Made by a program: the position numbers and the translations under genes. The notes below the pieces were generated by a model. The model searched no databases and was not told the DNA's origin. It worked only from the letters and a program-made list of their open reading frames with translations. Shown here in pieces: positions 8,702-18,339 of a stretch of 64,000 nucleotides of DNA (its first letter is position 1; every line of letters starts with the position of its first letter). The DNA comes from Shewanella surugensis (lineage in GTDB: Bacteria; Pseudomonadota; Gammaproteobacteria; Enterobacterales; Shewanellaceae): contig NZ_JAKIKS010000005.1 in NCBI RefSeq assembly GCF_023284005.1, forward strand, positions 1-64,000. The letters run 5' to 3'.

Positions 8702-9079
8702 TTAAAACTTGAGCATTAATCTCGTTAACACCACCAGCCAAAGTATGAGGTTAGACCAATAGCCTATTAATATTAAAATAGTTAATGGTTTATTCAGCTC
8801 TGTTATTAACGTTCTCAATCGATACAGGTAAATTAAATACCCTATTCTAGTGATAACAAAAAGCGACGAGACATATTTAATCCATTCAATATGGCCAAAA
8901 TGAGCCAGTAAGGCCTCACATACAATTTGAATAAATAAAACGATTAAAAATAAGGCTATATTGACGTTTATCGCTTTGCTCTTCCAACGATCCTGATGCC
9001 TATTTTGACACCAAAGCTGCTGTAAACACAGCAAAGGCAATGCAATCGAGATAATAAATGCAACGGTAAAAATTGACAT
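8702..9079 (-). CDS. Four-helix membrane protein, unknown function
   Basis: A 125-residue protein with four predicted membrane helices (FTVAFIISIALPLLCLQQ; NIALFLIVLFIQIVCEAL; YVSSLFVITRIGYLIYLY; LTILILIGYWSNLILWLVVL). A good ribosome site (AGAGA) precedes ATG 9079. No family is recognised and it has no operon partner. The clean start and consistent hydrophobic pattern suggest a real gene. Confidence 0.6.
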   Translation of the reverse strand: MSIFTVAFIISIALPLLCLQQLWCQNRHQDRWKSKAINVNIALFLIVLFIQIVCEALLAHFGHIEWIKYVSSLFVITRIGYLIYLYRLRTLITELNKPLTILILIGYWSNLILWLVVLTRLMLKF

Positions 9080-9244
9080 AAACGTCTCTTGTTACGCTCG
9101 TTGTAAATCACAAAAAACAACAATATCATATTATTATAGATTAAAGAAGGTCACTCATTTAAGGATAGTTCCCTATGTTCACAATCTGTTCATCCGACTG
9201 ATTTTAATACTTAATACTTAATATTTGATAATGATAGTGGAGGA

Positions 9245-9402
9245 ATGACTAAACAAAAACTCAGCTTAACAATAATAACATGCCTATCGCTAATAATATC
9301 AATCTAGAAACACTCAGTAATGGTAATATCAGTATCGATGACCGCTATGGAGGCCATGCTTTGGGTTATATTACAGGGGGATCCACGGACGCTAACCCAT
9401 GA
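9245..9402 (+). pseudogene. Possible remnant of a secreted protein
   Basis: ATG 9245, right after GGAGG, reads MTKQKLSLTIITCLSLIISI and then a stop, which looks like a signal peptide. A +1 frame continues with NINLETLSNGNISIDDRYGG and HALGYITGGSTDANP to a stop at 9402. The simplest reading is a frameshifted fragment of an exported protein; the family is not recognised and chance cannot be excluded. Confidence 0.25.
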
Positions 9403-9485
9403 CCCCTAACTGTAGTGATACAAACAATTTGACCACCAAGTTAGAGGTTGATATTTTGACCTCACTATCCCGAATTCAGGTTAAA

Positions 9486-11639
9486 CTAGAATCTGATCGA
9501 CAAACCTGCCCCACCGCCATAGCTGGAATTGTAATTAATGGTCGCACTCACCCTTCGTGTTAACCAATAATTCAAGCCAACTCCCCATTCCTGTTTTGAG
9601 TAAGAATCATATTGGTAATCGGTAATTAAATTTAGACGGTCCGTAATTTGAAAAGGACGACTCAGCTGAGTGCGTACATTCCCTCTGTCATCAACCCAAT
9701 TTAAACTCCCTATGGCGAAAGGCAGTAGGTAATAAAAACCCACAACACCCCGATTTTCATGGTCGGGAAAATCAGTACTGGCATTAACACCCCCAAAAAG
9801 AGAGAAATAACGATTAAAATAACGATAATAACCTGCAGTTACATCATATGATTTATTCCAATCATATTGCCAATTGAGTGCCACCGTATTACGGGTATTA
9901 CTCGACTGTAATAACCCTTCAGTCATCTGACTGTAAAAACCTGCATTAGACCAAGTATACCAAGGATCTTTAAACGCCTTATCACGTTCAGCCATCACAT
10001 CTGGGGCCACTTCAGTACCTTCATAATGGACAATTCGCTCCATACCGACAGCCATATGGTATAAATTGTGGCAATGGAAGAACCAATCTTTCTCTTCATC
10101 CGCTGCAAATTCAATCACAGTGGTGTGCATAGGGGCCACATCAACCGTATGTTTTAACGTTGAATACTCACCTTGATCAGTCACCACTCGGAAAAAATGA
10201 CCGTGTAAATGCATCGGATGACGCATCATGGTTTTATTCACCAATTTAATACGCACATTCTCACCTTTCTTAATGGGAATGTACGCATCTTCAGCCAAGG
10301 TTTTGCCATTAAAGGTCCAAATATAGCGTTCCATATCACCGGTTAAATTAAGAGTTATGTTACGCCAAGGTCGGTTTGCTTTCAGTAATGTGCTCTGAGG
10401 CGAATGTAACTTGCCATAAGGGGCTCCCGGACGCTGCTCAAGACTTCCGCCAGTAAACTCATTAGCTTTCATCGACGACATCGAGTCCATCTTCTTCATC
10501 GCTGGCATCGATGTTTTATCTTTGTTATTAACCTTAGGCTGAACTTTTTCAACCACTTTAGCATTACTCTTCTGCTTCATCGCGATCATAGCATTGGTCA
10601 TATCGACACTAAGCTGATAAATATCAGGTTGTTCAATCGCTGTCGCCGCGGTGGCGACCCCCTTATAGTCCCCTATCCAAGTTGAGGTAAAGCCCGTGCC
10701 ATCAAAAGATGTTGCCCTAAATTCATATTGACCCGTTTTAGGTAATGTCACCAGAAAATCATAACTTTCAGCTATTGACATCAGCACCTTATCTAATTTA
10801 ACTGGCGTAATATCTAATCCATCAGCGGCAATCACCGTTAACGGCCCACCAGCATAATTAAGATAGAAATAAGAGGATGAGCTGGTATTAACCACTCTGA
10901 GCCTGATAATTTCTCCAGGTTTTCCGGCCACTTTCCAATTCTTTTTGCCATTGGTAATAAAGGCATCGTAACCCACATCAGACAAGTCAGAATCGAGGAC
11001 ATTATAAAAATTACGTTTAACTACATTGCCAAAAGTCCCCGTTTCTAGTGCGCCGACAATGGTTTGCATCTGATTTTTTTTCAAAGGGAAATAACTGCTA
11101 TTTCGCTTTAACGTCCGTAAAGTGGTACTCGGATCATCATCATTCCAATCGCCAATACTCAATACCACATCTCGAGGGGCATCAGCAGGTTCATTTTTAG
11201 GCTTAATGACAATCGTGCCTTTGAGGCCATATTGCTCTTGTAAACCAAAGTGAGAGTGATACCAATAGGTGCCTGATTGAATCAGAGGAAACTTATAAAT
11301 CGCCGTTTCTCCAGCTGGAATAGGTAAAGTGGTAACGTAAGGCACCCCATCGACCGCATTCGGAACCAAGAGTCCATGCCAATGAACAATGGCGGGAATA
11401 GGCATCGTATTAGTGACTTCCATCACTGCCGTATCACCTTCAGTAAAAAACAAAGTCGGCCCCGGCATTTGACCATTAATCGTAATGGCACTCACTTCCT
11501 TGCCAGTAATATTAATGGGATTTTTCTCTATTTTTAATTTATAAACGACTTCTTTTGCAACGCTTTGGGATTGAACACTTAAGATTAACAACATCAGAGA
11601 CAAAAAGATAAGCAACTGATTTTTAATTTTTATTATCAT
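9486..11639 (-). CDS. copA: Multicopper oxidase with C-terminal barrel-like extension
   Basis: The protein has a Sec signal (IFLSLMLLILSVQSQSVA) followed by a three-domain CopA-type multicopper oxidase, expected to oxidise Cu(I) and protect the periplasm. All copper ligands are visible: HWHG, WYHSH, HPMHLHGH and HCHNLYHMAVGM. A short Met-rich stretch (MPAMKKMDSMSSMK) lies before the third cupredoxin domain. CopA normally ends just after the last copper motif. Here about 160 residues follow, with alternating aromatic beta strands and a final LSIRF, as in outer-membrane barrels and resembling CopB. ATG 11639 directly precedes the signal peptide; an SD lies 14 bases upstream, bridged by a hairpin. 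No twin-arginine motif is present. The gene symbol is by family. Confidence 0.85.
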   Translation of the reverse strand: MIIKIKNQLLIFLSLMLLILSVQSQSVAKEVVYKLKIEKNPINITGKEVSAITINGQMPGPTLFFTEGDTAVMEVTNTMPIPAIVHWHGLLVPNAVDGVPYVTTLPIPAGETAIYKFPLIQSGTYWYHSHFGLQEQYGLKGTIVIKPKNEPADAPRDVVLSIGDWNDDDPSTTLRTLKRNSSYFPLKKNQMQTIVGALETGTFGNVVKRNFYNVLDSDLSDVGYDAFITNGKKNWKVAGKPGEIIRLRVVNTSSSSYFYLNYAGGPLTVIAADGLDITPVKLDKVLMSIAESYDFLVTLPKTGQYEFRATSFDGTGFTSTWIGDYKGVATAATAIEQPDIYQLSVDMTNAMIAMKQKSNAKVVEKVQPKVNNKDKTSMPAMKKMDSMSSMKANEFTGGSLEQRPGAPYGKLHSPQSTLLKANRPWRNITLNLTGDMERYIWTFNGKTLAEDAYIPIKKGENVRIKLVNKTMMRHPMHLHGHFFRVVTDQGEYSTLKHTVDVAPMHTTVIEFAADEEKDWFFHCHNLYHMAVGMERIVHYEGTEVAPDVMAERDKAFKDPWYTWSNAGFYSQMTEGLLQSSNTRNTVALNWQYDWNKSYDVTAGYYRYFNRYFSLFGGVNASTDFPDHENRGVVGFYYLLPFAIGSLNWVDDRGNVRTQLSRPFQITDRLNLITDYQYDSYSKQEWGVGLNYWLTRRVSATINYNSSYGGGAGLSIRF

Positions 11640-11660
11640 AGTGAGTATTCTCACTCCTTA
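11640..11660 (-). promoter_or_regulatory. Hairpin between Shine-Dalgarno and start of the oxidase gene
   Basis: Read on the minus strand, AAGGAG is followed by the palindrome AGTGAGAATACTCACT and then ATG. A six-base stem with an AATA loop would form and shorten the 14-base gap between ribosome site and start. It could be a translational control element or a small operator. Only the symmetry is directly seen. Confidence 0.4.
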
Positions 11661-12088
11661 AATTTAACGGGTGCTAGTCATACATCCTTGTTTTAAGCAT
11701 ACGAATAAAAAAACTTTTTAGCTCTATTATTATCCATTAGGTTTTCAATAAGATTAACAAAAGAAACCCAAGTTACACATTAAAATGGAAAGAGATAATC
11801 AATAAACGATTCAGTCTCTCCCATAGGAAACATAATGGAAGTAATTAACACCCAATAACCACCAATGACAAACATCATAGATATATAATTAACTAATTAT
11901 TCTTATACTTAAACAGTATTTCAATCATTAAAGCCTAGAATATGTTGATCTTGCCTGGTGAAAGACCGTTCGAAATAAAAGCGTTTTAATCACGGCGTAG
12001 GTTGGGCCGGTTAAGTTTTTGGTAAGCCTATCCTTATCTAAACGCTTAACTTTTTATTAACATGTTACGTATCGAGCTGCATGGATAA

Positions 12089-12481
12089 TGGGCCCATTAT
12101 TCCCTATTCTTTTCATTCAACCTTGGAGCTACAAAAGTTGACGTCACAGCTGCCAGTACTGTCATCTATTGGACCGATATAGACACCGGAACTCTCCAAC
12201 GCGCCAATATTGATGGCTCTAATATCCAGAGCTCGTCACAGGAATGCTCAATCCCCCGCGGCCTCGAGATCGACGGGATACACCGTGAGCTCTATTGGGT
12301 CGATGATGTCAGCGTTCAACGAGTAAACCTTGATGGCGCCGCGCTGAGCTTTCCCTCTTTTCCGAATACGCTACGATGCGCCTTCGCTATCAGTCCGAGC
12401 CACGGTCAAATGTACTTCATCGATACGGTCTCTGAGCTATGGATCCGCACGGGTCTAGGAAGTCGCACCGGAGTAATTTGA
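12089..12481 (+). pseudogene. YWTD (LDL-receptor class B) propeller fragment
   Basis: A 130-codon open frame without a plausible start encodes about two and a half YWTD repeats: VIYWTDIDTGTLQRANIDGS, then ELYWVDDVSVQRVNLDGA, then GQMYFIDT. These repeats build six-bladed beta-propellers in LDL-receptor-type proteins and some secreted bacterial proteins. The fragment ends in a stop after about 130 codons, far short of a full propeller. By eye its base composition is richer in G and C than its surroundings, suggesting transfer. The remaining 430 bases up to the oxidase gene contain nothing recognisable. Confidence 0.7.
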
Positions 12482-12612
12482 GGTTGACCCAAATTCAACA
12501 TCTCAATACGGCCGAATATTATTATCTTTAATAACGTCTTAAAATCAAACAGCTTCAATACACTCATACATTGAAGCTATTAATACAACTAAGCCGTTAG
12601 AGAAACGTGTAT

Positions 12613-14427
12613 TTAAGGAGGTAATAGTTGATTAAACTTGCGATTGGCCAACATTCTTTCAAGCCCTGACATATTTCTAACACTGTAATTGATCATTCGC
12701 TCAGCGGTTGCTGTTCGACGCCCATGACTATCCCGTAACGGCATGGAAGCCTCATATTCACCCACCCCCAGTATGGCAATTTTACCTAATTTAATCGTAC
12801 CGTCATCTGGGTTACCGTTTTCATCATACACTCGATCATGTTCGAGTACAGCAGGAGCTACATTGCCACTCATCAAGCCTCGCAATAATTCAATCGTATT
12901 CCTAAGCTGCTGACTTTCTTCATTTGAAAGCGGTCTTTGATCGGTATCTAATTCAACTTGTAATTTTTGAATTCGCTGAAAAAGCTGCCTTTGAACACCT
13001 TGAATATCCTCTGCTGAAATAGGTAAATCTTCATCCACCATAGTCCAAAAATTTTCAGCATTGGGGCTTGCCACTAAGGCCTCTATTTTGGCCTTAAAGG
13101 CTGTGTATTCAACATCAACACTGGCTAACTTTACATCAATTGCCGCTGACATCGCAGCCACCGACTCATTCACAAGCTGAGTTTTAAATTCAGGAGTAAA
13201 ATGGTCAAATTCATCCTGATATTTTGCCCAAAATATCTCTCTATATCGCTCAATGTCTTCATCATCAAGGCTTTCAGGATCGTCAATATTAAATTCTGCA
13301 CAAAACTTGGCAAACATATAATGATCTAATACATCTTCTTCATCACCTGCTTCTTCCTCTAAATTATCTCTAATAAATACCCTCAGCTCATGACCCGACA
13401 AATAAGCAATATTTCGAGAATATATGCTTTCAGCTTCAGACTCGAAGAACGCCCTTAAGGTTTCATCAGCCTCAGCCGAATAAAACTTTTGCTCAGCAAG
13501 CATCAAAGCTATGAACCTCATATTGTCCATCACCTGTGGCAAGGCTGTTGGTACTGCGCCGTATTTAGGCCAAGCATAAGCGCCAACAGAATCACCCGCA
13601 ATAAAATTAAAAACATTAATTTTAGGGCATTTAAGCAATGTCTTATTAATGATTTCACTCATGATCCCTTGACCTTGATTACGATCGAGTAAACGGATAT
13701 GCTCAACCGACATCACGCTACCTTGTTGCGGATCTTGGCTGATATTGAGCCTCATGACGAAATCAGGATCATGACGATCTTTTACCTCAATGGTTAATTG
13801 TCCTATCTCTGGCTGATCAACCGTTACCGTTAATGCTCTTTGCTTATCAGGATCAATGATTTTTCGGATCGTTGCGCTAAAAGTTTGAATAGAGCAGCCC
13901 ATCAGCTCAACATCTTGCCCCACAGGCGCATTCATCTCTAATGAAAAACCCCCTCTTTGCGCAAATTGAGGTATCGCAGGCTCGACATTCTGCGTATTTT
14001 GTTGCTCGATTAAGGATAGATTGGCTAAGGGCATGACTTCTCTTCGATGCTCAACAATATGATCAGCCGGTGTTTTTGGTAACCCTTGTAGTGCCGCTTT
14101 CACCGCAGGATCCTCAGGGACCGTATCCAAACAGGCTCTGAACTGAGTATTTAAATAACTTGTCAGCTGATCTGTTCGTGTTTCAGCCGAGAAGCCCCGA
14201 TCAACTAAGTCCATAATAGCGGTAAAAAAGCGTGCAACAATATTTTTATCTTGCCAGCCATCACGGATCACTTCAAATGAAGCCATTGTTTCATTAATGG
14301 ATACATTATAGCGATTGTTCCCCACTAAAATCGTATTACCGCTCCCATCAAAAATATCAGTGATGGCTTTATTTTGATTCATATCATCATTAATCGCATT
14401 AATGTGATTCAAAATCATCAATGTCAT
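12613..14427 (-). CDS. Putative secreted effector with GNAT-like core, paralogue B
   Basis: A 604-residue protein, last gene of a three-gene operon and paralogous to the gene at 14,991-16,961. Conserved parts are an N-terminal block (1-100, with DGWQDKN and DRGFSAETRT), a GNAT-like core (about 175-305) and a C-terminal block (EASMPLRD.GR.TAT..RMINY). In the core, IRLLDRNQGQGIMSEII (244-260) fits the acetyl-CoA loop R-x-x-G-x-G, and VGAYAWPKYGAVP resembles the last GNAT strand. No Sec signal. A CesT-type chaperone gene 38 bases upstream suggests delivery by a type III system. The target is unknown; acetyltransferase activity is inferred from motif order only. Confidence 0.7.
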   Translation of the reverse strand: MTLMILNHINAINDDMNQNKAITDIFDGSGNTILVGNNRYNVSINETMASFEVIRDGWQDKNIVARFFTAIMDLVDRGFSAETRTDQLTSYLNTQFRACLDTVPEDPAVKAALQGLPKTPADHIVEHRREVMPLANLSLIEQQNTQNVEPAIPQFAQRGGFSLEMNAPVGQDVELMGCSIQTFSATIRKIIDPDKQRALTVTVDQPEIGQLTIEVKDRHDPDFVMRLNISQDPQQGSVMSVEHIRLLDRNQGQGIMSEIINKTLLKCPKINVFNFIAGDSVGAYAWPKYGAVPTALPQVMDNMRFIALMLAEQKFYSAEADETLRAFFESEAESIYSRNIAYLSGHELRVFIRDNLEEEAGDEEDVLDHYMFAKFCAEFNIDDPESLDDEDIERYREIFWAKYQDEFDHFTPEFKTQLVNESVAAMSAAIDVKLASVDVEYTAFKAKIEALVASPNAENFWTMVDEDLPISAEDIQGVQRQLFQRIQKLQVELDTDQRPLSNEESQQLRNTIELLRGLMSGNVAPAVLEHDRVYDENGNPDDGTIKLGKIAILGVGEYEASMPLRDSHGRRTATAERMINYSVRNMSGLERMLANRKFNQLLPP

Positions 14428-14465
14428 TGTTAACTGCCTTTATTCTATCAACTTCATTTAATCAT

Positions 14466-14924
14466 TTAAACTAAGACTTGTAATCTAGGCCTAGCATGAG
14501 AATTTGGCTGACTTGATTGAAATACCGTCTCATCCCCTAATAAATAACGATCCCACAGCTCCAGTTCAGCGATCAATTGATTAATATTGTCCATCACATA
14601 GCCTAACGGCTTATCTAATAAGGTCACCTTTTTATACACTGATATACGCTGAGTATTAGGCAATATTCCCACACCTAGCCCCTCATTTAAAGGAGACATT
14701 GCTCGCTCCCCTAATTGCATCAATAATGCATGACTCCCCTTTTCAGGAATGTCTGTTTGCCCCATCATAATTAAGCTTAAACTCACCTGTTGAACATGTT
14801 TATAAACAAACAAGTTTAATCCAGAACCGCCGTCCTCACCTTTAAGCGTACAGGTAAAACAGCCCTCATGATTAAAGTGAATATCCACATTTAACGCGGC
14901 TAAACTTTGCTCAAAAATATCCAT
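14466..14924 (-). CDS. CesT-family type III secretion chaperone
   Basis: A 152-residue protein of class I type III chaperone pattern: MDIFEQSLAALNVDIHFNHE at the start, a beta-rich middle (GCFTCTLKGEDG, SLSLIMMGQ), a central helix (HALLMQLGERAM) and a C-terminal helix (MDNINQLIAELELWDRYLLG). CesT-family proteins bind the N-terminal region of effectors as dimers and guide them to the export gate. It lies between two paralogous large genes, 66 and 38 bases away, so it probably serves one or both. The start is preceded by only a weak ribosome site. No injectisome genes are in the window. Confidence 0.75.
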   Translation of the reverse strand: MDIFEQSLAALNVDIHFNHEGCFTCTLKGEDGGSGLNLFVYKHVQQVSLSLIMMGQTDIPEKGSHALLMQLGERAMSPLNEGLGVGILPNTQRISVYKKVTLLDKPLGYVMDNINQLIAELELWDRYLLGDETVFQSSQPNSHARPRLQVLV

Positions 14925-14990
14925 ACTGTTCTCGCTACAGCTTATTTAATAACATACAATAAGAAGAATAAATCTAATTGAAAATAACTA

Positions 14991-16961
14991 TTAAGCTGTA
15001 AATAGTTTATTAAGGGCATTATTAGCAACTTGGCGTTGTAAGAAATTCATATTTCTTTGGGTATAGTTAATCATTCTATCGGCCGTCGCCGTTTTCCGTC
15101 CATTAAGATCACGTAACGGCATGGAAGCCTCATAATTCCCGGCGCTAAGAACCGCTAATTTTCCTAATTTAATGTGTCCAGTCCCCTTAGAGCTAGCTAT
15201 ACCATCATGTTTTAATACTGAATCATCAATATCAGGCATTGATTGCTTTACTATCCCATTTCGCATGCGAAGCAAAACATTATGATAATTTTGCGCTGAA
15301 ATAGTCATGTCTTCATCGACGAGCGCCCAAAAATTCTCAGTACTATGGTGACTGGCTAATTGCTCTAATTTTGCTTTCATCGGTGCAAACTCTTGAGTAA
15401 CTTTAGCTTCTAATTTCGCAATTTCCTGATCTAACACGGCCCATATTTCAGCTTGTTCCCCGCTTTCAATAGCGGTAAATAATTGAGGTAATTCTAATTT
15501 CAACTCTTTTAGATACTCATAAATTTCATCTTCATAGTTAGTCATAACACTGCTACCATACTTACTTTCTAGCTCTTGCACCGACATACCATTCACAACC
15601 TCTCCATATTGTAAACGATATTCATCCCTAAACTGCTCCTCAAAATGCATATAAGCTTTCTCTTCAAGCATAAAATCTATAAGTTCTAAGTTGTTCTCCA
15701 CCAATGCTTGCCTAAACCCTACCAGCTCATATAAATCTGCACCAAAGAGGGCCATCACGCTATTGTTACTCGTCGCTGCACTATTGAGATAAGCCGCACC
15801 ATGGTTCTCTCGCCATTCGCTATAAACTTGATCTCGTATTTTTTGCTCCGCAAATGCTAAGGCCAAAGGCTGCATTTTCGCCATCACTACTGGAATATCT
15901 GTTGGTACGGCGCCGTATTTGGGCCAAGCATAAGGACCAACAGCATCTCCTGCTGTAAAGTTAATTACATTGACTTTCGGACAGCTTTGCAAAGTATTAT
16001 TAATGATTTTACTCATTATCCCTTGCCCTTGATTTTGCTCAATTAACTTAATATAACCAATGTGCATCACTCCGCCTTTTTCAGGAACATGAGTCGCATC
16101 GATCCTCATAGTAAAGTCAGGGTTAGCATGATCATGAACACTAATCTCTATTTTTCGATTTGTTTTACTAGTAACATCTATCGCTAGCTCTCTCTGGTTA
16201 TTAGGATCTAATATTCCCTTAATCACATCACAGTATTCTTTTATCGAACACCCCATTAACTTATGATCTAACCCTTCTGGAATATCAATCTTTAATTCAG
16301 GGATCCTCCCTGAATCTGTCTCAAATAATCGTTCTGACACATATGTAAAACGTGCAGATATTAATGGCTCATTGACTTGCGGCTGTACTTCATTATGCTC
16401 CATGGGCTCTTGAGTTAATGCTCTATCACTCTCTATGCTTTCTCTGAGTAAAGAATCATCGACTTGACTTAATAACCGCTCTCGAAAATGTGTTGTATCT
16501 GACAATAGTGGAGTGGGTAATACCGCCTCAGCCGTTTCTAGTGTGGTTATTGATGGATAAGCACCGTTGCTAATAGATAAACTCAAGCTTTCTTTTTGCG
16601 GAGCGACAATATGTCTTCTCGGTATCAATGCTAATATTGTCAGCACCTCAGGATCATCTGAATTTATGCATGCTTTAAAGTTATTATTTAAATAAGCAGT
16701 TAACTGCTCAGTGCGGGTTTCAGCCGAAAAGCCACGATCGAACAAATCCATAATCGCAATAAAAAAGCATGCCACTGCATTTTTATCTTGCCAGCCATCA
16801 CGGGTGACTTCAAACTCACCACGCTCTTCATTAATAACAACACTGTAATTATTACCACTCACAGATATGTTATTATCGGTGTCAAAAACTTCCGTTATTT
16901 CCCGTTTCTGATTGGCTGTGTCATTAACACGATTAATATGGCTCAACATCATTGATGTCAT
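14991..16961 (-). CDS. Putative secreted effector with GNAT-like core, paralogue A
   Basis: First gene of the effector-chaperone-effector operon; 656 residues with a strong ribosome site (GGGGAT) before ATG 16961. It shares with paralogue B the N-terminal block (EVTRDGWQDKN, DRGFSAETRTEQL), the GNAT-like core with IKLIEQNQGQGIMSKII and GPYAWPKYGAVP, and the C-terminal block (EASMPLRDLNGRKTATADRM). It has an additional variable segment (residues about 125-215) not found in B. The first arginine of the acetyl-CoA loop is Glu-Gln here (EQNQGQG) versus Asp-Arg in B, which still satisfies Q/R-x-x-G-x-G. Absence of a Sec signal and the adjacent CesT-like chaperone support type III secretion. Substrate unknown. 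Confidence 0.7.
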   Translation of the reverse strand: MTSMMLSHINRVNDTANQKREITEVFDTDNNISVSGNNYSVVINEERGEFEVTRDGWQDKNAVACFFIAIMDLFDRGFSAETRTEQLTAYLNNNFKACINSDDPEVLTILALIPRRHIVAPQKESLSLSISNGAYPSITTLETAEAVLPTPLLSDTTHFRERLLSQVDDSLLRESIESDRALTQEPMEHNEVQPQVNEPLISARFTYVSERLFETDSGRIPELKIDIPEGLDHKLMGCSIKEYCDVIKGILDPNNQRELAIDVTSKTNRKIEISVHDHANPDFTMRIDATHVPEKGGVMHIGYIKLIEQNQGQGIMSKIINNTLQSCPKVNVINFTAGDAVGPYAWPKYGAVPTDIPVVMAKMQPLALAFAEQKIRDQVYSEWRENHGAAYLNSAATSNNSVMALFGADLYELVGFRQALVENNLELIDFMLEEKAYMHFEEQFRDEYRLQYGEVVNGMSVQELESKYGSSVMTNYEDEIYEYLKELKLELPQLFTAIESGEQAEIWAVLDQEIAKLEAKVTQEFAPMKAKLEQLASHHSTENFWALVDEDMTISAQNYHNVLLRMRNGIVKQSMPDIDDSVLKHDGIASSKGTGHIKLGKLAVLSAGNYEASMPLRDLNGRKTATADRMINYTQRNMNFLQRQVANNALNKLFTA

Positions 16962-17473
16962 ATAACATCCCCTTACTATGCACTTTGTTAGTTGTAATGC
17001 TGCAGGTTTTACTTAGCACCGCAGACTAACTTATTACCAATAAGGCTAATGCATTACTTGTAGGGCGTACTATCACTTTCATACATGATTTCAAGAAATA
17101 ACATTAACTAACATTAACCAACATTAATTAAGTAAATATTAATGGGTTTAAAAAAAACAATAAAAGTATGTTTTACATCGAATAAAATAACAACACTGTT
17201 ATTAATTAATATTTATAAATTTAAATACAACTGAATCTTTCAACGTCATCATTTAGATACACTTTATTACACGTGATAAATAATAAAAATATAACTGTTA
17301 ATGACATTCACATAAATCAAAAAATTAATCATTCATAAATTCAACATGTAAGGGCACCACTGCCATTATGATTCATGCTTATATCACCTATGTTGCCATA
17401 ATGGCCCGCCCCCAGCATCAGGTTTTTGAGTCTATAGCCATCAAACCCAAGGCACCTCAATCCAAACTCCCCC
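16962..17473. other. AT-rich upstream region of the effector operon
   Basis: No coding frame stands out. It is very AT-rich and holds three near-copies of 'acattaacta' at 17,101-17,128. It presumably contains the promoter of the effector operon, but no convincing -35/-10 pair or known operator can be assigned by eye. Confidence 0.4.
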
Positions 17474-17670
17474 TCACAACCTTCCTTTTTTAGACAACTG
17501 CAGGCTTAACTCACCTTTCCTATTTTCGACTATCTCTTCTCGACGTTCTATTCTGAAGCGGTTCAATTTTATCCTGCTTCTCAATTTCGATCATTGACTG
17601 ACCTCTACTCCCCCCTTGTTCACATGCCATCGTCGTCAGGCTTTTTAACGCCTGACGCATGAACTTGACT
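17474..17670 (-). pseudogene. Second tail fragment of an LPD38-type phage gene
   Basis: Conceptual translation ends REEIVENRKGELSLQLSKKG then RL and a stop, matching the end of the protein at the right window edge (KIELIENKKVELSLRFSKKR). The preceding part (SMIEIEKQDKIEP) matches in another frame, so at least one frameshift is present. Even further upstream the DNA word 'gcctgacgcat' is shared with the intact gene. A relic of the same mobile gene family. Confidence 0.6.
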
Positions 17671-17790
17671 CGCATAAAATAGAATGTAGGGGAAGTTTTA
17701 CAGTGTAAAACACGCTTTGAGCGACAAATAGGCCAGCTATTTATTCACATAAGAGTTTGACTGGCATTTAAACATGGACGTTGTTGCTAT

Positions 17791-18310
17791 CTATTGAAAA
17801 TGCGCTAAAATCTCGGCTCGTACTCTATCCCATATGTTAACTTTACCCGCTTGATCGTAAAAAACAGCGCCGTGTGAATGGCCATTATCTGTTTTCATAG
17901 CGGCAAAGTGTGCGTCAAACTTACTGATCTCATGCACCTTAAACGCTACAATCTCTAAAAGCGTCAATATCTACCGACTCATCGCTATCCGATTTCAAAA
18001 CACTATCTTCAGAGTTGATGTCATAACACTAATGACACGAATAACATGAATCACACATCAGTTTAGGTGTTTGATTTATCGATCCATAAGCTGACAATAC
18101 TGCCTGTTCAACGGTATTGAGATCACACAAAAAACTCCCCTCTGAGAGAGAAAGTGAGCTAAGTACATGGATCATGACGTTTTGATAACAGCACTCACAC
18201 ACGCCATTATTTTTATTCCCATCGTGCTCACTCCGACGATTAATAACAGCCTTAATTCTTGGACCAATAAAATGGTGAAACTCTTGTACTGTCCCTTGAA
18301 ACGTTGCCAT
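17791..18310 (-). pseudogene. Decayed HNH-like protein gene
   Basis: ATG 18310 opens 93 codons with VQEFHHFIGPRIKAVINRR, CECCYQN and CDSCYSCH, then an in-frame TAG. The same frame continues CYDINSEDSVLKSDSDESVD, then a one-base frameshift leads into EIVAFKVHEISKFDAHF, HSHGAVFYDQ and VNIWDRVRAEILAHFQ with a stop at 17791. Together this is about 175 codons. The opening EFH.FIGPRI and later Cys/His-rich parts resemble small HNH-type nuclease-like proteins, but the family is not certain. Two lesions make it a pseudogene; the first 93 codons could still be translated. Confidence 0.55.
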
Positions 18311-18339
18311 AACTCAATACCTTTCGTTAATATCACAAA

